NCBI GenBank assembly: GCA_963682055.1
Contig: OY821747.1
Location: 31,370,126 to 31,434,125 of the forward strand
Length of the DNA stretch: 64,000 nucleotides
Source of the DNA: Primula veris
Lineage: Eukaryota; Streptophyta; Magnoliopsida; Ericales; Primulaceae
Direction: 5' to 3'
Positions within the stretch are counted from its first letter, which is position 1, and each line of letters begins with the position of its first letter. The notes below the pieces were generated by a model, which saw only the letters and a program-made list of their open reading frames with translations, was not told where the DNA came from and did not search any database. Made by a program: the position numbers and the translations under genes. Shown in pieces: positions 47,079 to 58,600 of this stretch.

Positions 47079-48608
47079 TTAATTCTTTCTCTTGGTGATA
47101 TTAACCATCAAACCATTATTCATCCGAAGGCCAATTGAAGGTGCAGGCATGACGGTGTGTCCTTCCACAACTTGCACATTGTAATTGTGAATGACAGCAG
47201 CTGCAATAGCTTTCATCCTGGTAAAGGCATCGTTTTTTCCAGGGCAAACTCGTGGCCCGGTACTAAAGGCCATCAAGTACTTATTCGCCAAATCGTGTCT
47301 AATCTCTCCTTTCTCCGACAACCATCTCTCCGGCTTGAATTCGAGGCAATCGCTTCCCCAAATTGATTTCGTTCTACCAAGTGCATACCATGCAAAAACG
47401 ACTTCCATTTTGGGGTTAACACGGTGACCACTTGGAAGGGTGTCAGGTTTAACGGCCACTCGTTGTTGAAACGGAGCTGGAGGATAAAGTCTCAAGGTTT
47501 CACAAAAAGCTGCATGAAGGTAAGGTAACTTATTCAACTCTTCAATGTTAAAGAGTCTAAAATTTTCAGCTTCATCTTCCGGTAAAATTGCTTCAAGTTC
47601 TTTCCTGATCTTAGTTTCCACTGATGGGTTCTCTGAAAGAAGCCAAACTAACCAAGTGAGGGCAGATCCGGTGGTGTCTCGCCCACCCGCGTTTAAGACA
47701 ACGACAACGTCTCTCAAGACGTTGTATGGTTGCGTCTTGGAGCCAGAGACTTCGTCCCCGGTCATAAAAAACTTTAGGGCGTCAAAGCCATCTACTTGTC
47801 CTTTGATGTCTTCGCCTTTCATCTTTATGAACTTTGTTGCAATACCATCAAGGGTTTTCTTGGCTTCGGTCATTGGTTTTTCCCCTCCAATATTTAGCCA
47901 TCTTTGTATCCTCCATATGATTGCAGGAATAAAGTGGCGTTGTAATATCCTATCATTTGCTACGTCCATGGCCGTTGCTAGGGGAGTATCAGGGAAACCA
48001 ACGCATAGCGAACCTGGATTGTAACCAGTTACCAGTGTGCAAGTAGAATCAAGCATAAGTCTTGTGAACAATTCTTGTAAGTCCACCACCTCGCCTTTTT
48101 CCATAACATGATCGAAAACTGGGATAAGTCCCTTTTCTAGGTTGTCACGAACTAGCTTGACAGTGGCCTGTATGCACCGTCGATCATTAAAGAACGCTCG
48201 GACCATCTTCCTATCTTTTCTCCATTCGTCATGGTCAGCATTGAACAACATGTCCCCATGAACATCGAATATTTTCTTTGCTTCCTCACCCTTTTCAAAG
48301 TTGTCAAATTTTTGGCTCAGTACATAGTGAGCGTTGGCAGGATCAGAGGTGAATATCTTATCTGTATTAGTGAACCAAACACCTTTCTGGAAAAAGGTTC
48401 CTCCGGTTTCTTCTAGGATTTCGGAAAGTTTGTCATGGATGCGATGGAAGTTCAGTGCTATCGTGGGAATCGTCCCCAAGATAGGCCAATTGACGGGGTA
48501 CCCACGTTTAGTAGTCAAGAAACTGTAAATAAAAAGAAGGAAAATTAATGAAAGGATAATCTCGGTGTATCCAAAGGAAGCAATGAGTAATTGTATGAGA
48601 GTATTCAT
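47079..48608 (-). CDS. CYP96-like cytochrome P450, intact
   Basis: Single-exon gene of 509 residues. The membrane anchor covers about residues 10-33. Motifs: AGGRDTT in the I-helix, ETLR in the K-helix, FKPERW, and FSTGPRVCPG with the heme-ligand Cys-455. It differs from the 37959-39485 product by scattered substitutions and one extra residue, with no lesion. Changes cluster in the N-terminus, the segment after NGGRD-preceding helix G (MTEAKKTLDGIATKFIKMKG) and the loop before the C-terminus (EGHTVMPAPSIGL); substrate preference may differ, but this is inference. The TATA box CTATAAATTAA lies about 50-60 bp upstream. The family is ER-bound and P450-reductase-dependent, usually acting on long aliphatic chains. 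Confidence 0.92.
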   Translation of the reverse strand: MNTLIQLLIASFGYTEIILSLIFLLFIYSFLTTKRGYPVNWPILGTIPTIALNFHRIHDKLSEILEETGGTFFQKGVWFTNTDKIFTSDPANAHYVLSQKFDNFEKGEEAKKIFDVHGDMLFNADHDEWRKDRKMVRAFFNDRRCIQATVKLVRDNLEKGLIPVFDHVMEKGEVVDLQELFTRLMLDSTCTLVTGYNPGSLCVGFPDTPLATAMDVANDRILQRHFIPAIIWRIQRWLNIGGEKPMTEAKKTLDGIATKFIKMKGEDIKGQVDGFDALKFFMTGDEVSGSKTQPYNVLRDVVVVLNAGGRDTTGSALTWLVWLLSENPSVETKIRKELEAILPEDEAENFRLFNIEELNKLPYLHAAFCETLRLYPPAPFQQRVAVKPDTLPSGHRVNPKMEVVFAWYALGRTKSIWGSDCLEFKPERWLSEKGEIRHDLANKYLMAFSTGPRVCPGKNDAFTRMKAIAAAVIHNYNVQVVEGHTVMPAPSIGLRMNNGLMVNITKRKN

Positions 48609-48656
48609 GTTCGGAATCTTGTTATTTGGTGTTGGATGTAACGTTTGGGAAAGTGC

Positions 48657-48667
48657 TTAATTTATAG
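48657..48667 (-). promoter_or_regulatory. TATA box of the second P450 gene
   Basis: Minus-strand CCTATAAATTA about 50-60 bp upstream of the ATG at 48608, matching the spacing in the paralogues. Confidence 0.65.
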
Positions 48668-48668
48668 G

Positions 48669-50990
48669 GTAGAGCCTCTTTTCTGATAGTCAACTACGCA
48701 TTATAATACGTAAAGCTTAATTGTTAAGTGCAATTTTTTTTTAATTCACTTAGCTTACAAGTATTGACTTCAATCTGTAGAAGTGGTCTCTAATGGCAAC
48801 TCTTTTGATTAATATTTTGATTCTCAAATCTTAGTTTGGTTTATAGTTGTATGATTAAAAATATTCTTCCGGCTTAACCGCGGCTTAAGTATAATTTGGC
48901 GCAAGAGATTAGAACACGATTTTCAGCTTAATTCATTTACATAATCAAGTTAACTTTTGACCTTTTAACAGTATGAATGTGTTTGAAACCTGAAAAATAT
49001 TACGGAAAATAAACGAAAATAAAGTAAAATAAAGAAAAATGAACTTGAAATCATTTTCCGATCATGTGTCTGGAATGTTAGTAAATCGATAGAAAATAAA
49101 AGAAAAAAATGAGAGAGAGAGTAAGCTAGTCTCACTTTTTTTCATTTGTTTTCATTTTTCTCTTACTTTTAAAAGTAAAATGGTTTATCTCATTATAAAC
49201 ATAAAATTTTGTCTCACTTCATTTTTATTTTTTTTGGGTTTTCCTATGCAATTAAACAGAAGAAAATATTTTCTCAAGAATCATTTTCATTTTCTCATGA
49301 GTTTTTCGGGTTACAAACACATCCTAAGTGATCTATTTTGTTGCTATAATTAAAATAGTACGTTTATAAATAACTGACCGCTTTCCACTTAATATGCTAT
49401 AAAAATTTCTACAAATACGAAGATAAACATGTTACCTTTTGTTTAGATATAGCTTTGATGTCACTAGTTTTTGGTGGTACATCGTTTTCCGATGACGATG
49501 ACAGCATAATTACATACGAATTTGGACTCTGACCTTTTCTCAAATTTGTTTTTTTTGTGAATTGTCAACTTGTGCATTTTAGCCAACTTTGTATTCAAAA
49601 GATACAATATTGCCAAGTTTTTCACGATAACAAAAATTTTCTCTATATTGACCGACTCCAAGTCTCTAGAAAATTGAAATTCCGTAGTAAACTGTAAAAC
49701 TTAGGTTTACAGTTTTGCTTCCTATATTAACCTACGAATTTGGACTCTTGACTATTTCAGTTTTGTTTTGTTTTTTCAAAATTTTGTCAAACTTGAGCAT
49801 TTTAGCCAACTTTGTATACAAAAGATTAATTACATTGCCAACCTTTACACAATAACAAAATTTCTTTCTATATTGACCGACTCCAAGTCTCTAGAAATTC
49901 CGTAGTAAATCGTAAAACTTAGGTTTCGTCTAAAACTAATTATACAAGTTTAAAAGTTATCACCTCGTATTATAACATTTCACTTCTTAAATTTCAAATG
50001 CTACTACATGTAGCGATTGATTTTTATAATTTCTTTGTTTTGTTGGGTTTGTTAATGTGTGATGTTTAAATCAACGTTTTAATTAGCGTTATCGCTAGCA
50101 TAATGTTTTTTCAAGAGCGATTAGTGGACATTCACGTTTTGGTGAATTTAGATGATCTGCGATCAGAGAAAAACTGAAATATGCGAGCTCGTCATTACAT
50201 GATTAAGAGAGAGAGAAAAGTATTTTTATTATATAAAATGATTAATTACAAAAAGTCTCAGGTGTACGCATATATGCAACTATTTACAAAGCTTGCAAAC
50301 TGGTGTCAAAGTTTCTGTTTATTATACATTTGATACTAAGAAAACATATAATGACAAATTAATCTTGTAATTATTATTAAGTAATATATATAATCTTTGA
50401 CTGCAATCTGGCCTCTCATACCTGAAACTTAACGCAATTAGTCCAGGATAAAAATAGATAAAAGCAAGTATTTTAATATCTATATATGCTAAATTCGCAA
50501 ATAGCGTAGCAACAAAACGTTTTACGATATATTTTCTGTTTTGCCTATTAATAAAACAATAAAGCTCTAGATAATTATATAATTTATACTAATTATGTTA
50601 ACACACTTAAAATACAACATAATGTGTAGACTGCTATAATTAAGCAAATAGATAATATAATACAACAAAATTGTAATCTCGCCGTTGGCACGCAAATTTT
50701 ACATCCACTAAAAATGTGACACGTGTCCTTTAAATCAATTAGCAATTAATTACTAATTTCTCTGTCTGAGAATAGACTTGTTATTAGTAATTTAAAATCG
50801 AGAAAGAAAATATATTTTATCATCTAAAAAAAATCTATGATGATAATTTATATAAAATAAAAGTATTTATTTTTCTAAAACCATTAAATATGGTACAAAT
50901 GAAGGGTTACTCAAATTATAGTACTCATTTGTAATGTTTTCAAACATAAATACAATTCTGATTCATTTACATAAGTCATGAGATCTTTAA
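48669..50990. other. Intergenic, AT-rich
   Basis: No gene supported. The only structured item is the tandem duplication at 49515-49937. Confidence 0.55.
49515..49937. repeat. 218-bp tandem duplication
   Basis: TACGAATTTGGACTCT starts both units (49515 and 49733). Shared blocks are GCATTTTAGCCAACTTTGTA, CAAAAGAT and TATATTGACCGACTCCAAGT followed by CTCTAGAAA. Moderately diverged. Confidence 0.8.
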
Positions 50991-50994
50991 CATA

Positions 50995-51063
50995 ATGGGC
51001 CCAAACTTGTGGAGGTAACATTGCAAATAAAAGATCATCCCAAAAGCTATAAATAGAGAAGAA

Positions 51064-51098
<35 letters not shown>

Positions 51099-51838
51099 GT
51101 CATATTTCTCCCAATCAAAAAAGCCTTGAAGACTAGATAGAGAACCTCTTTCACATCCGCCAGAAAATCAGCTCCGTTCCTCCACGACCGCCAGGAAAAC
51201 AGCTCTGCTGCTCAACGGTCGCCAGAAAATCAGCTCTGCTCCTCCGCAAACGTTATTCGATCTTCAAGAACGACTACAAGCAATAAGCAAGACGTTTCTG
51301 CAAATCAAAGACTTCAAGTTCTTCCCCAAATCTGAAGAACTTCTATAACAAACTGGCATTCGATTTTCAGGACCGACTACAAGCAATAAGTAAGACGTTT
51401 CTGCAAATCAAAGACTTCAAGTTCTTCCCCAAATCTGAAGAACTTTTACAACAAATCGGCATTCGATCTTCAGGAACGACTATACAAAAGAAAAAACACG
51501 TTTCTCTAGATCAAAATTTTCAAGTTATTCCTCAAATCTGAGGAGCGTCAAGATCATTAACGAAATTAACAAAACTACAAAGTTCTTCATCAAACCCGAA
51601 GAATTTTACTCAAATTCAGCAAACTCAACAAAATTCATCAAATAGTCTACAACAGCATTTCGAGCCATCACAAATTGTTCGAAGAGGAGAATCAAATGAC
51701 TTTCATTTCTATATTTTCTTTTAAAAATTATCAGAGATTGTACCCGCAAATTAATTGATAAATAAAATTTATTTTGCTCCACATTCATTTTTTCTGTCTT
51801 CTGCACTTAGTGAAAATTTGTGTGAAACACTCGCAAAT
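50995..51838 (+). repeat. Solo-LTR-like segment with promoter, tandem units and polyadenylation signal
   Basis: CTATAAATAG at about 51050 is a good TATA box. A poly-G run and a CT-rich, C-rich leader follow, then three tandem units of about 112 bp (start TTCGAT.TTCA.GA.CGACTA at 51247, 51360 and 51472). Next come AGAGATTGTACCCGCAAATT and AATAAAATTTATTTTGC. The order TATA, leader, polyadenylation signal is typical of a retrotransposon LTR. Boundaries and target duplication were not established (possible end at ATCCAACA, about 51853), so this is a candidate only. Confidence 0.45.
51064..51096 (+). repeat. 33-base poly-G tract
   Basis: Uninterrupted run of 33 G, 5 nt downstream of the TATAAATAGAGAAGAA sequence. 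Such a run can form G-quadruplexes and is error-prone in sequencing, so its true length is doubtful. Confidence 0.9.
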
Positions 51839-52600
51839 ATATAATCCAACACAGCTAATTTGATCACAAGTCATTATTTTATCATAAATTAGCAGACAAA
51901 AAATTTGTCTTCCTCCACTCCGGTATCTTAATAGCACACTTTCAAGCAAAATCGCTCATTTTATCTATCTTGCTATTTATAAAAATAAGATAAAAGAGCA
52001 TGATATACATTTAGCTTAAGTATGATTTAGTTGTAAACAAAATACATGTACATAGTTTAATTCATTCTTTTCTGAAATAAGATAAAATTCCATAATACAA
52101 AATCAAAATATGTAATAAATATGTTTCTTGATAAAGATAAACAATGATTAGTAAATATTCCGACTGCCTTGAATTTATGTCATGATTAGTTAATATGAAT
52201 TGAGAAGGGAAAAAGACCGACTTGTAAAAAATGATTCCTCCATGATTAACCTCTGTTAGGAGGCGGTTGACGTCAGGTTTGGATGAACGTTGGGGTTGGG
52301 TGGCGGAGGATTAGAAGAAGAGGGGAAGTGAAAGGGCGTTTATTTACAAATGAAAAATAGATCACAAACCAAAATGACTTAGTGTAATATTGAGTTTGTT
52401 TTTTTAAAATACCCGCTAGCTAATTACCATTTCAGTCCAAAATATTGCGTTTTTGGACCTAATAGCGCTATTTTTATGCCTTTTCATCTAAATAACGTAT
52501 GCGTTTTTTTTTAAATCGTTATAGCGCACAACGTAGCAAGTTTTTTAAAACAGTGGTTTCAATTGGAAAATAGAAGAAGGAACCAGAGTCTTAATTTAAA

Positions 52601-52973
52601 GAGTAAATTAGTTTTTAGTGACCTGGGTTTTGGCCTATTTTAGGATAAGTGACCTAAGTTTTTTTAATTTCGGTTTTGTGACCTAAGTTTAACTTTGTTA
52701 GCATTTAGTGACCTGCCATCCTATTTTTCAAAAAAAAAACATATTTCTTGCTAAAATGACTAAAATACTCTCATTAAACTGAAATTTTCCTCCAAAATCT
52801 GAGGGTATTTTAGTCCTTTTAGCAAGAAATATGTTTTTTTTTTTGAAAAATAGGATGACAGGTCACTAAATGCTAACAAAGTTAAACTTAGGTCACAAAA
52901 CCGAAATTAAAAAAACTTAGGTCACTTATCCTAAAATAGACCAAAACTCAGGTCACTAAAAACTAATTTACCC
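52601..52973. mobile_element. Mutator-type hairpin MITE
   Basis: 373 bp made almost entirely of two inverted arms of about 180 bp: (G/A)AGTAAATTAGTTTTTAGTG then ACCTGGGTTTTGGCC... on the left, and the reverse complement on the right. A 9-bp duplication TAATTTAAA flanks it (52592-52600 and 52974-52982). A 9-bp target duplication with long inverted repeats indicates a Mutator-like miniature element. It ends about 25 bp before the first P450-like sequence of the + strand pseudogene. A transcript would fold into a long hairpin. Confidence 0.85.
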
Positions 52974-52999
52974 TAATTTAAATGAGTCGTCAATTTATA

Positions 53000-54065
53000 A
53001 AAAAGGGGTCTTTTGCAAATTTAAATGAGCAAAAATTTTGACAACTTCGAAAAAGGAGAGGAGGCCAAGATGATTTTTTATGTTCTTGGTGATGTTTTGT
53101 TCAATGCTGATCATGACAAGTGGAGAAAAGATAGGAAAATGGTTCGCGCTTTCTTTAATGACAAACGGAATCCAGACTGCTATCAAGCTAGTACGTGACA
53201 ATCTTGAAAAGGGACTTATTCCAGTTTTCAAGCATGTTATAGAAAAAAATGAAGTAGTGGACTTGCAAGATTTGTTCACAAGACTTATGCTTGATTCCAC
53301 TTCCACTCTGGTTACTGGTTACAACACAAGTTCCCTGAGCATTGGTTTTCCTGAAATTCCTTTAGCAACGACTATGGACCGTTACAACGCCACCTCATTC
53401 CTGGCATTGTGTAGAAGATGCAAAGATGGCTAAATATTGAAGGGGAGAAAAAAATGACAGAAGCCAAAAGAACCCTTGATGGTATTGCAACAAAATTCAT
53501 AAAGATGAAAACCAAAGATATAAAAGGACAGGTAGAGGGTTTTGATGCCCTTAAGTTTTGTATGACTGGTGATGATTTTATGGGATCCAAGGCACAACCA
53601 TACAACGTCTTGAGAGATATTGTTATTGTTCTAAATGCCGCTGGCCGAGACACAACTGGTTCAGCCCTCACTTGGCTAATCTGGTTACTTTCAAAAAACC
53701 CGTCTGTGCAAGCGAAAATTAGACGAGAACTTAAAGCAGTATTACCTCAAGAAGAAGCAGGAAAGTTTAAAATCTTTAGTATAGACGAATTGAATAAATT
53801 GGCTTACATTCATGCAGCATTTTGTGAAACCCTAAGACTTTACCCTCCCGCTCCATTTCAACAACGAGTAGTTGTCCAACCTGACACCCTTCCAAATAGT
53901 CACCGTGTTGACCACAACATGGAAATTGTCTTTTCATGGTACGCACTAGGTAGGATGAAATCAATTTGGGGAAGCGATGCTTTTGAATTCAAGCCCGATA
54001 GATGCTTGTCGGAAAAAGGTGAGTTCAGGCATGATTTGGCAAACAAGTACTTAAACCATTCTTAA
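53000..54065 (+). pseudogene. CYP96-like P450 pseudogene
   Basis: Homologous to residues about 95-445 of the intact paralogues but in at least three frames. 53026-53166 reads KNFDNFEKGEEAKMIF and WRKDRKMVRAFFNDKR. A frameshift leads to IKLVRDNLEKGLIPVF and FTRLMLDSTSTLVTGYN (to about 53377). A short deletion after ACTATGGAC and a second shift lead to MQRWLNIEGEKKMTEAKRTL through AAGRDTTGS, ETLRLYPP and FKPDRC. Reading ends HDLANKYLNHS with a stop. The first 95 residues, including the membrane anchor, and the whole heme-binding loop are missing. The remnant of KGVWF may survive at 53001-53015. It is the only copy in the cluster on the + strand. Confidence 0.93.
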
Positions 54066-54870
54066 GAGCAGTAAGTTCTGCAAATGTATCAGTCTGAGTA
54101 CCAAGATGACTAGTAAAAGCTATGTGACAATATTTTTAACAAAATACTTAAAAAAGAGTACATAATTACGATAAACGGATTGTCAACATGTGACATCTCC
54201 ACATTCTCAAATCTGAGAAATAGCTTAACATTATGACCCAACAGATCAAACAACAGAGAAAATTCCCTAAACCCTAGAAGTGCAAACGATCAGTCCTCCA
54301 GGCAATGTAACAAAGGCAACCAAATCTTCGAAAACGAAACAGGGGCGCTTTCGACATCGCTACGGCCTCCATAACTAACCCTTCTGCTGAGGTAACTTCA
54401 TTATTGTGATATCTTTATCTTTCTAAGGAAACGCTACTTTTATTTAAAATCTCTCCTATGCACCTATAATACTTCTATATTTTATTTCTTCACAAATCCC
54501 CGACTTTATCTCTACGCTCACTTGTCTGTCCATATGGCCCGGGTCGCCATTTAGCTATATAATTTATTAGGTTTTTTTTGCCGATGGATTCTGTTGGAAT
54601 AAGCAAATAATTAGAGCTTGCTATCAGTTGTATAGATAAGAAAATCAATATATGTGAACATCAAGTAAAGTATGATATAGCAGATAAATTAGGGAGATAA
54701 AGGTGTTTAATAAATTGCAAAGGGGATAACTTTATTATCATGAACAACATTACAAGTTGACAACATAAACTTAACCAACATTTAAAACAAGAAAAACACT
54801 TGGAATATAATATTCTTAAATTACTACTCCAAAGACTTAAATGAGAAGAAAGAAATTTCAAGTTTTCCGT
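54066..54870 (-). other. Sequence between the P450 pseudogenes; possible captured gene fragment
   Basis: No P450 homology. On the minus strand 54372-54274 is a 32-codon ORF starting MEAVAMSKAPLFRFRRFG, preceded by a CT/AT-rich stretch and followed by AGGGTTTAGGG. It looks like the 5' end of a plant transcript, but no domain is recognised and it stops after 32 codons. It could be a transposon-borne exon fragment or chance. Confidence 0.25.
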
Positions 54871-55101
54871 TCAACTTCGTCCATTGCATGCCCATCTCTT
54901 ACTGAGATTAACCATCAAGCCGTTACTCATCCGAAGGACGATGGAAGGCGTAGGGGTGCCAATCTGGCCTTTTACTGTTTTTACATCGTAATTGTGAATC
55001 ACAGAAGCTGCAATCGCTTTCATTCTAGTTAAGGCATTATTTTTCCCCGGACAAACCCGTGGTCCAGTGCTAAAGGCCATCAAGTATTTGTTTGCCAAAT
55101 C
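54871..55101 (-). pseudogene. 3' part of the Copia-interrupted CYP96-like P450 gene
   Basis: Encodes the C-terminus from DLANKYLMAFSTGPRVCPGK, including the heme-ligand cysteine, to NGLMVNLSKRWACNGRS and TGA at 54873-54871. It is separated from its 5' part (59947-61265) by the 4,845-bp Copia element. Excluding one copy of the AAATC duplication, 1,319 + 226 = 1,545 nt, exactly 515 codons, so the frame is kept and no other lesion is visible. Confidence 0.93.
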
Positions 55102-55451
55102 TGTTGGGGTCGATACAGGCGAACACAAAGAAAGACAGAAAACTTAAACCGAGCACACACTCTTTGATAACGGAGTTCACCCAAATTGGCTACGTCTCCG
55201 GGCCGCTACACGTGGCACTTTATATATATATTAAAAGAGGATTACAATTGTAATCTAGCTAAACACAAAACTATGGTTCTCTCGCAACTAGAACTCTCTC
55301 TTTATAATATAGAGGTGTTTGTGTAAGTGTAATTAAAATACAAGATATTGGGGTATATAAATAGAACCCAACATGGGTCATATTACAATTCCAGGCGATG
55401 TGGGATAGAAAGAAGACATGGCCAAACCTCATTTGGCTCCACAACTCAACA
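55102..55451 (-). repeat. 3' LTR of the intact Copia element
   Basis: TGTTGGGGTCGATACAGGCG to CTCCACAACTCAACA. Four substitutions relative to the other LTR (about 1.1%). A TATA-like TTTATATATATATT lies in both copies. Confidence 0.96.
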
Positions 55452-55628
55452 ATCTCCCACTTGGAGTCAAATGTCGAGTGCTTCAAAAGAACTTCAGATA
55501 TCCCCGACCACCGAACTCACTGTGCTCCTCCGAGCAGAATGCTCCCATCGGTATCGTTGTATAGTAATTGATACTCTGCCGTCATCGGCGAGTTACTCAT
55601 TCTTCTAGTGTAGCGGCGACCCTGAGCC

Positions 55629-58600
55629 TCATGCTCGGAGTCCTACTGAGGCTGCACACAGCCTCAGTTTGTCGATTGTAACAGTCTTCGTTAGCATATC
55701 GGCGGGGTTCTTAGCGCCCTCAAGCTTTTCTAGCGCGAAGATTCCTTCTTCTAGAACAGCCCGGATAAAATGGTAACGAATCTGTATGTGCTTTGTGCGT
55801 GAATGGAATACAGGATTCTTAGCTAGCTGAACTGCACTTTGACTATCACAGTGCAGAACTCCCTTGTCGGTTTTCTGACCGAGCTCCCTTAAGAAACCTT
55901 GCAACCAAATCATCTCTTTGCTTGCTTCCGTCACCGCGACGTACTCAGCCTCTGTGGTCGACAATGCAACAATCTTTTGCAACTTAGATGTCCAACTCAC
56001 AGCAGTACCACCGAAGGTACAAACACATCCCGTTGTGCTCTTTCGGCTGTCCAGATCACCGGCCATGTCAGCATCCACATAGCCGTGCAGGCCTTCCGAG
56101 GTCTTTAAGAAACATAATGCCAAACTCACGGTACCCGAGAGATATCTCAATATCCACTTCACAGCTTCCCAATGGTGCTTTCCTGGGTTACTCATGTAAC
56201 GACTGACAACTCCCACTGCATGGGCAATGTCCGGTCTTGTACACACCATAGCGTACATTAAGCTACCAATTGCTGAAGCGTAGGGTATGTTCGACATACG
56301 ATCCTTTCCTTCCTCGTCTGAGGGTGATTGTTTCTTCGACAAGCTAAAGTGTGCGGCTAGCGGTGAGCCTACAGCTTTGGCATCACTCATGCTGAACCGT
56401 GCCAACACTTTCTTCACATACTCGGCTTGCGACAGAAACAGGGACCCATCCCTTCCTCGGGATATCCTCATACCAAGGATATGATTTGCGGCACCCAAAT
56501 CCTTCATCTCGAACTGTTTCGCCAACTGTTGCTTCACCTTGTTAATCTCAACAAGGCTCGATCCGGCGAGCAACATGTCATCTACATACAAAAGTAGTAT
56601 GATGTACGAAGAGTTCGCAAATCTCTTCACGAAACAGCAGTGATCACTATCACTTCTTTCGAACCCGATATCCGCCATGAAACTGTCAAACTTCTTATAC
56701 CACTGCCGTGGTGCTTGTTTTAGCCCGTACAAGCTCTTCCTCAGTTTGCAGACCAGTTTCTCTTTTCCCTTTTCGGCAAACCCTTCAGGTTGGAGCATGT
56801 AAATTTCCTCATCAAGATCTCCATGGAGAAAGGCAGTTTTCACATCTAACTGCTCAAGATGAAGATTCGCATTTACAACAATGCTCAACAATAGCCGAAT
56901 AGTCGTCATCTTAACGACTGGTGAAAAGATCTCGGTGTAGTCAATTCCTGCCTTTTGCTGGAACCCTTTGACTACTAGGCGTGCCTTATACCGTTTCGTG
57001 CCGTCTTGTTCCTCCTTCAGTCGGAACACCCATTTATTGCTCAGTGCCCTCTTCCCCTTGGGCAGTTCGGCTAACTGCCAAGTCACATTCTTCTCAAGTG
57101 ACTTCATCTCATCCTTCATCGCGAGCTCCCACTTGCTCGACTCTTTCAGCTCCAGAGCTTCTTCTCTACTTTCGGGCTCTCCTGCATCACTGAGCAATAT
57201 GTAATGCAGGGAAGGAGAGTATCGGGCAGGAGGTCTCCTCACGCGATGACCTCGGCCCAATTCAGGTCGGGGAGTTTGGGGCAGCTCCTCGGCCTCTTCA
57301 GCATCTGCTGGTCGGTTGTCAAGCACCACTGGCTCATCTTCAATGTTATTTTCCAACATTCTTGGAAACGCATTCATGTCGACCATACCACTTTCCTCGG
57401 ACGGGAGCGCATCTTCTTCCACCACTACATTTTGACGATCTTTGTACAAAATGCTTTCGTTGAAGATGACATCCTTACTGCGAATGATCCTCTTTGCTTG
57501 ACCATCCCAGAAGCGATATCCGAATTCAGCTCCACCGTACCCTACAAAGTAACACACTTTGGATTTCGAGTCAAGCTTGGTACGTTCATTTATGTCGACA
57601 TGGGTATATGACAGACAACCGAACACTCGCAAGTGTTCATACGAGATAGGCTCTCCTATCCACACTTCCTCGGGAATCCTCCTTTCTAGGGGCACTGAGG
57701 GTCCGCGGTTAATGAGGTAAACCGCCGTGCTTACTGCATGTGCCCACAAGGCTTTGGGCAACCCACTTTGCAGTCTCATACTCCTAGCACGCTCATTGAT
57801 TGTTCGGTTCATTCGCTCGGCCACGCCATTCTGCTGTGGCGTTCTTCGGATGGTCTTCTCCATTTGAATGCCTCTCTGAGCACAGAACTCTACGAACTTC
57901 GCATCAATGTACTCTCCGCCGTTATCGGACCTCAAACACTTGAGTTTATTCCCGGTCTCTAGTTCGACCATGGCCTTCCATTCTTGGAATTTCTTAAACA
58001 CCTCAGACTTGTGTTTCAAGAAGTAGACCCATGTTTTCCTCGTCGAATCATCGATGAAGGTCACATAGTACTGAGCTCCTCCCAGTGAGGTTACTGGGGA
58101 TGGTCCCCATACGTCTGAGTGGACCAGTGCTAGCTTCTCCTCCTTGGGAGCTTTTCCACCTTTCCGGAAGCTCACTTTCTTCTGCTTTCCGAAGATGCAA
58201 CCTTCACACATATCGAGGTTGACAGACTTCAAGCCTGGAAGTTTGCTGTCCTTCGCTAACACCTTCATCCCCTTCTCACTCATGTGACCCAACCGTCGAT
58301 GCCACAGTTCCGAGCAGTTCTGCGACACAGCTGTCGCAATTGTACGCTCATCATCGGTCGTCATGTACAATGTACCGACCTTACTCCCTCGGGCTATCAC
58401 CATAGCTCCTCGTGAAACTTTCCAAGCTCCACTGCTGAACGAAATGGAGTGCCTTTCGGCATCGAGTTGACCTACTGAGATCAGATTCTTGGTCAACCTC
58501 GGGACATGCCTCACTTTCGTTAGCTTCCATACCGACCCATTTGGAATGCGAATCTTCACATCGCCAGTTCCAACAACATCCAACGCTTCTCCGTCGGCTA

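Noticed and set aside
53080..53433. 117-codon ORF taken as a start of the + strand P450
   Set aside because: Its first 30 codons are out of frame with the P450; homology begins only after the frameshift.
56968..57611. Several + strand ORFs (up to 135 codons) across the Copia polyprotein
   Set aside because: They lie antisense to a 1,313-codon frame with every Copia domain; no homology recognised.
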